Assembly: GCA_036785705.1 (NCBI GenBank)
Contig: JAWUZG010000036.1
Location: 17,045,501-17,109,500, forward strand
Length of the DNA: 64,000 nucleotides
Direction: 5' to 3'
Source: Acanthornis magna
Lineage: Eukaryota > Chordata > Aves > Passeriformes > Acanthizidae
Shown: in pieces, positions 1-64,000 of the stretch
Position numbering within the stretch: the first letter of the stretch is position 1
Layout: each line of letters starts with the position of its first letter
Program-made: the position numbers and the translations under genes
Notes under the pieces: generated by a model
Databases searched by the model: none
What the model saw: the letters and a program-made list of their open reading frames with translations, nothing else
What the model was told of the DNA's origin: nothing

Positions 1-19598
<19,598 letters not shown>

Positions 19599-19691
19599 AC
19601 ACCTATGAGGATACAACAAATTGTGCAGTAGGAAATAGTACCATTAATATGCATAAAATTAAGATAATTAAACTACTCAGATTTGCTTATT

Positions 19692-19697
19692 AATAAA
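19692..19697 (+). promoter_or_regulatory. Candidate poly(A) signal of DMGDH
   Basis: AATAAA 94 bp after the DMGDH stop codon, on the coding strand. It is the first canonical hexamer after the stop. The cleavage site cannot be fixed from sequence alone, and a longer 3' UTR using a later signal is possible. Confidence 0.5.
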
Positions 19698-21674
19698 CAC
19701 AAGATCTTCATTGCCATCCATGAGTGAGAAATTCAGCTGTGTTACTTCCTACTTCCTTGTATGCACTGTTCACATTAGCGAGCTGAGCAGAGTTGATTAA
19801 CCACTGTGTGTTCTGCTTACCAGTACTACTTGTGAGCAGAAGGTGGCAGGGAATGAGTGATCCACCTTGCTCCCACATTGTCTAGCCGATCTGCTTTAAT
19901 CCATATGAGAAAGGTGCTCTTGATACTGTCCAATAGCAAATTCCTCCCCCTCCTTGACACCCACAGTTCCTCCTTCGTCTGCCCTTGGGGTAAAGTAGCT
20001 TTTCCTGGCTTCTTTACAACATGAATAGCAAACCCACTATAAAATGATATCACTAATTCTACAAAGAGCACTTCATAAGGAATTGAAAGACATCCCATCA
20101 ACCATTACAGTAATAAAGGCGTTATTAAAGGCAAACAAAACTCTTGACATATTTTCTCTGTATGTCAGCCTGGCAGAAATTCTCATGGAAGACCAAAATC
20201 TAGTGCTTCTCAATGAAAGAGCTATAGGAAGCCTGTTCTTCACTATTTTACATAAATGATTTGGCAGATTACATGTAATATTCTACAAAAAACAGTATGT
20301 TATTGTTCAATTTCTGAACAAAGCTTAAATTACAGATTTACTGTACCAAATCTGAAGTGCTAGACTAGCACTAAAGATGGTCAGTTTTTCTTTACTTTTA
20401 CTTATTGATTGAAGCAACAGTAAGAGCCATATATTATTACACAGAAATATTAACAATGAAAAAAATTAAATTCACAGCAAAAGAGCTTTATTTAGTGTTA
20501 AATATTCAATAACCCAAGTAAGCAGGATTGGGATAGTGTGTATGATGGGAAAACACTAATTAATAAAACACTCTTCTGAATTCAATACTATGCTCAACAA
20601 TTCTTTTGAATAACAATTTTAAAATTTCCAACTTAGTAATGCTTTCCTTTAGGCTACAGATAAATATTTTCAAAGTATGTATGAATTGGATCCAAAATGT
20701 ACTTTCTTCAAGGGAGTTGGTGCCTGTAAGTCTTCAGCAAAGAAGCAAATGTATAAATAGTACAGACCAGAAGAAACACAATTTGAATAATGAACACTAA
20801 GCCTTGATAAAGTAAGCTGACATTACATTGTGCAGTTTCGAATATCTTTTACAAAGCAGGTCAAAATTAAATACATGAGCTTTGCCAGGTTTGCCCGTAG
20901 TACTGTTTTGAGTGAAAAATCCATTCAGAAATTATTCTCTGTTATACTTTAATACATAATTCAGTTCTATTTTGCTGAACCATCAGAATGTCACTTTTTC
21001 TAAAGATAATATTATTTGTAATGAGGCACTTAACCACTGTGACTCTGTGAGCATTTAAGAAATCTAAAGTACAACACAATGCTATATGGTTTTATTTAGA
21101 CTACGGAGGAAAAGTGCAATTCTTAGGAACACAGTTTTGAATTTCAGTATTTCCCAAGATTATGCAAATTCACTAGACACCACATCCTGGAATGTAGTGT
21201 AACAGTTACTCTGAGACAGATTCACATACACTTTCCTAATTAGCTTTGCTATGCCAAAACTGTTCCAACAATGCCTCCATATCCCAGTCTGACAGAATCA
21301 GGTTTGTAACTGCTTTTCTGACTCAGAAGACAGATTAATACATCAGCCAGATCAGAAGGGACAGACTTTCTGCAGCCTGAGCAAAGGTAATGAATAGCAG
21401 TTATAATTCCTACAGTTGAGTGAACTCAGACACTGCATCCTCCACGAGCTTGTACTGCATTACCAGCTGTAACCTCCCAACCCCTAATTTCTCCCTGTAG
21501 CTGATGCAGACCTCTCTCATTTTACAGTGTAGTAGTATACAGGCCCAGACACTGATTTCATTCTGGGTTTCTCACTCACAGCTCTTGTCACCCAAGTCTC
21601 ACCAAGATCAAGCCTTGGCCAATTAGTGGAAACTGTATGAGGAGTGGCTGAAGTCACAACTTCATTGTGAGAGG

Positions 21675-21957
21675 CAGACACTGATCTCTGTGGTGATCAG
21701 TGACAGGACCCGAGAGAATGGCCTAAAGCTGAATTGGGCTGGGTTTAGGTTGGATGTTAGGAAAAGGTTCTTTACCACAGGGTTTTTGGGCACTGGAGCA
21801 GGTTCCTCAGGGAAATGGTCATGGCACCAAACCTGTCAGAGTTCAAGGAGTGTTTGGGCAATGCTTTCAGTGTGATTTTTGGGCTATCCTGTGCAGGGCC
21901 AGGAGTTGGACTCAGTGAGCCTTGCGGGTCCTTTCAGCATATTCCATGATTCTAAGT
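21675..21957 (+). mobile_element. CR1 LINE 3'-end fragment, second subfamily
   Basis: Plus-orientation CR1 tail of the kind that reads GACAGGACCCGAGAGAATGG, GTTTAGGTTGGATGTTAGG, AAGGTTCTTTACC, GGGCCAGGAGTTGGACTC and ends in CATGATTCT. It is distinct in sequence from the fragment at 17700 and matches, inverted, the fragment at 56043. It is 5'-truncated and has no coding capacity. Confidence 0.9.
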
Positions 21958-24900
21958 TTCATTTAACTTCAAGATTTAGAGAAGCTAACAATGTATTATG
22001 ATATTTCTGGGACAAGGCAATATAAAATTTGTTTCCTGCAACCAACTTACAAGACTAAAACAACTTCCTGTTCATCACTGACCACATGTAAGGCAAATGG
22101 AGTATCTTGTTGCTCTCTGTTACTTAAGAATGCCTGTGCTTTCTGTTTAATAATGAATTCAGGAGCAGAGACACCAGAAGTCGTTTTCAGCAAGGATGGC
22201 CAAGAATTAGAAGCACTGTAGCTGTAATAGCCACGTTTGAAAGTGCTTCCTAGTTGACCTGGCTTCTTTTTTACTGCTCTGATACCTAAGTCAACTTACT
22301 GAGTATTCATCAGAACAGCTCAACATTGCATTCTGCACTGCACAGAAAAATGAAACGGCATCAAGACAAATTTTACAAATCATGCCCACATAGAAGTTCA
22401 CACACATATGTCATCTTTTCAAGGTTATTTTTTAAAAAAAGGACATAAGCCTGAAGAAATGAGGTGGGGGATGTGTTCAGCAGCTATTGCAGTTTTCTGT
22501 CACTTCTTCTTTTCGCTAGAGATTGAGTTATGGTGTTGCCTAAACTTGTGCTAAGACACAGCAAGAGGAAGTGAATAGGAGCAAGAACGTTTAAGTTCTA
22601 CATCTAAGAGGGCTTCTAACCAATCAAACAGAAATACCAGTGTAGAAAGACTTCTTTAGAGTCTTTAGCTCCTTAGCTAACAGAGGAGACACATCTGCAA
22701 TGAGGTGAAAAAATGACAGTTGGTCATCTAGGAAATTTTCTGAAATACTCAAATCAGAATATGCAAAAAAGCAGTTTTCTCAGACATATTTTTTTGTCAT
22801 TTTCATATATTTTTTCATCTCCAGGGAGTTTTTGCCTATCAGAGTAGATGCTACTATTACCATTTGAGTTTTTGTTGGAAGTTTCCATGCGCTATGGCAA
22901 AAAGTGTCCAGTTCATGCTTTGTATGGCATCATAAATCCACATGGATACTGTAATCTTGTGTAGCACTTCTTTAATCACTGATCCCAAAACCACATCCAA
23001 ATGATTCAACCCCAAATTCAGAAAAGATAAACTGAAACACAAGAGACTGAATATAGACCATTTCCTGGATATATTCTCAAGAGAATGCTCTCTGAGAGAA
23101 ATGTTTTTTTCTGATTGGGATTCCAATTCCCACAATTAGCAATAAAAAAAATACAAAAAAGTACCTAGAAAATACGACAAGCAGCAACATCCCAACCGTG
23201 ACTATGCAGTGTCTGCAGTATATATTTAAGATAGTTCAATTTAATTGAGTTTTAACTCTGGTTAGGTAACCATGTTATCCAGTTCTACTGGACTAGGATA
23301 ACCAGTACATAACTCTTGACACTTCTCTACAAGGAAATATGAATTCAGCTACACTTGAACATCTTGATGACTTTGGAAATATGAAAGGTGAATAGAAATT
23401 ACAAATTCTGTTGCAAAATCTCCAGTTTCACCAGCACTGTGCAGATTTTCAAAGTACTTATCTTGAGAAAATAAAAAGGGTTTCTGTAGGAATGTGCTAA
23501 CATTTGAATGAAACTTTACCTGTAATAAGGACATGGAAGAAGTTAGAAAAATAAACAGTTCAGTGAGACATTTGAGACTCGTCATGGGATCTGAACTAGA
23601 AACAAGATAAATCAGAACTCTGCAGCTTCTGAACAGTATGAATCACATTTCAGAAAAAACTACTCATAGTCACATACCAGCTTGTCAGTGATCCTGGGAG
23701 TTACTTCAGGGAAAACTGACTTTAGGACAGTAGTACTTTCTCATTGTAGAAAAAAAAAGCTAACACCACTCATCATAGCTGTTGTTTCCAAACCAGCAGG
23801 AAAATCTGTGGGATTAAAAAAACCCCATCCTGGGAGTGTCACACACTTATCCACTAGACTTAATTCATATAAGCAGGAACTTCCAGAGACTTGTCATGAA
23901 ATAGTCAGGAGTCTAGTATACTCAATATTGGGCTTTCTAACCAAGAAAAACAATGTGGACTGTTGTTTCACCTGTTACCAAATAGCTATATAAATTTGGA
24001 AATACATATATTTACCATTCCAGCTAAATGGAAAACATATGGTTATTTGTTCTTCCATTGGACACTGAAATTTATGTGTATTCCGTGAGTGAACAAAATT
24101 GACCAGAGCTGACAGCTATTTCTGTCCTTTCACTGTCTTAGATTTTACATCAAGATTATAACTAAGGTAGTGGTTGTTTGCAATACTGCTTTAGAGAATT
24201 ACATGGTTTGAAGAAACAACCCTGTTGACATCGCTGCTATTTCTGCTTCTGTGTTACTTCACTTCCTTCCTACCCTGTAACAGTCACAAGCACCATCTTA
24301 CAGCTCAGACCTCGATCTACACTTCTCGTCCGAATGGACGAAATGGGGAGAAAAAAAGCACTGGGTTGCTTTATGATTTTGCAGGGGGTTGGAGGCTGAA
24401 AGGGGAGAGGAGACACACGGATCTCCCTCTTGCGTGCGCTAGCAGCTGATGCTGACAGGAGAGTTTCTCCAACGTGAATAATCGCTGTCTTGCCCAACTT
24501 AGCTAAATCTTCGGCGATGGTGGCAAGTTGTTTTACCCAGGCTGTCCCACACACTGGCCAGCAGCGAGGCCATGTGCATATTTCAGCTGCCTCACTCTGC
24601 TTACACGTTCTGCTTACAGAATAAGCTCTGTGGGCAGTATTAAAGATGGATGGGCTGCTGTGAAGGCAGACGCAACAGTCCAATTGATTTTACCAGAAAA
24701 TAAATCTGTCCTGTTCTAGTGGTGGTGTACTGACTTCCTTGAAGCCATAGATGACTTGAGGCACAAGCTTCCGCACAGCTCTGTTTTCCCTGGAAAGGCT
24801 CCATGTTTAAACCGGGTGTTTAACGTAGGCGTTGAAGAAAGACAAAATCAGAAGCAAGCGCCAGCATCACTGCGTTGCATCCTCTGCCAACACCGGCATC

Positions 24901-24990
24901 ACCTTTACAACTTCTTTTTTAAACTAATCACAAAACACATCGGGGTAAAGCTGCACCGCTCGCACCCTCGGCACCTGGTGCCATCGCCGC

Positions 24991-25330
24991 CCCAGCTGGG
25001 ACACAGTGGAGTACCAGCGTTACAAAGCCCAAATCTGTCTCACCACGGCCAGCGCAGCGGGGACACAGCGGAATGCCAGTATCATAAAGCCCAAATGTGG
25101 CTGACCACGGCCAGCCCAGCTAGGACACAGCAGAATGCCAGTGTCATAAAGCCCAAACCTGTCTGACCACGGCCAGCCCAGCGGGTGCACAGCAGAATGC
25201 CAGTGTCATAAAGCCCAAACCTGTCTGACCACGGCCAGCCCAGCTAGGACACAGCAGAATGCCAGTATCATAAAGCCCAAACCTGTCTGACCACGGCCAG
25301 CCCAGCGGGCACAGAGCGGAGCGCCGCTGT
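24991..25330 (+). repeat. 62-bp minisatellite, about 5.4 copies
   Basis: A tandem array with the unit core ACACAGCAGAATGCCAGTGT followed by CATAAAGCCCAAACCTGTC and TGACCACGGCCAGCCCAGC. Copies start at 25001, 25063, 25125, 25187 and 25249, exactly 62 bp apart, and the sixth, shortened one is near 25309. Copies 3 to 5 are the most alike. The outer copies are more diverged, as usual when internal units are homogenised. The array ends about 130 bp before the ARSB ATG. Confidence 0.95.
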
Positions 25331-25459
25331 TACGAACCCCGAACCCGCCTGCCCGCCTGCCCCCCTGCCCCGCCGGCCCCGCCCCGAGGGCCGCCCGGCT
25401 CTCCCGGCAGGCGGGGCCGCGCTCCGGGGCGGTGCCCGGGCCCAGTTCCTGTGTCGGGG

Positions 25460-64000
<38,541 letters not shown>

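Larger units (their letters stand above)
19599..25459 (+). other. Intergenic region DMGDH to ARSB, 5.9 kb
   Basis: Contains the DMGDH 3' UTR, a CR1 fragment (21675-21957), about 3 kb of AT-rich DNA with nothing recognised, and then a sharp rise in GC from about 24950 that forms the ARSB promoter region with its minisatellite. The short frames in it show no similarity to a known protein family. Confidence 0.75.

Overview
The window is vertebrate nuclear DNA, most likely from a bird. Split exons with GT-AG introns encode two conserved metabolic enzymes. The interspersed repeats I can recognise are all CR1 LINE fragments of the avian or reptilian type. No ERV, Alu or L1 was recognised. A turtle or crocodilian is not formally excluded, but the compact introns and the CR1 subfamily features favour a bird.

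Layout: positions 1-19.6 kb hold the last nine coding exons of DMGDH (dimethylglycine dehydrogenase, mitochondrial) on the + strand, ending at a TAA at 19596-19598 with a candidate poly(A) signal about 95 bp further on. A 5.9 kb intergenic stretch follows, carrying one CR1 fragment and then a GC-rich, CpG-dense promoter region with a 62-bp minisatellite. ARSB (arylsulfatase B) starts at an ATG at 25460, also on the + strand. Its first five coding exons are in the window (to 57542), with a 25 kb fourth intron that holds the largest CR1 insertions. The window ends inside ARSB intron 5, so the last roughly 150 codons of ARSB and the first roughly 400 codons of DMGDH lie outside.

The DMGDH then ARSB order, head to tail, matches the human 5q14.1 locus (there on the minus strand, beside BHMT2 and BHMT). 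The two genes do not share a pathway. DMGDH is a mitochondrial choline and one-carbon enzyme, and ARSB is a lysosomal sulfatase that degrades dermatan and chondroitin sulfate. Their adjacency is conserved synteny, not functional clustering. All predicted exons join in frame with matching phases, and the ARSB active-site and cysteine residues encoded here are intact, so both genes look functional.

I found no sign of an undescribed system. The notable points are structural: a promoter-proximal minisatellite, two long homopurine/homopyrimidine tracts, a pair of closely similar CR1 copies in opposite orientation inside one ARSB intron, a 12-nt repeat coding the ARSB signal peptide core, and loss of one N-glycosylation site known in human ARSB.
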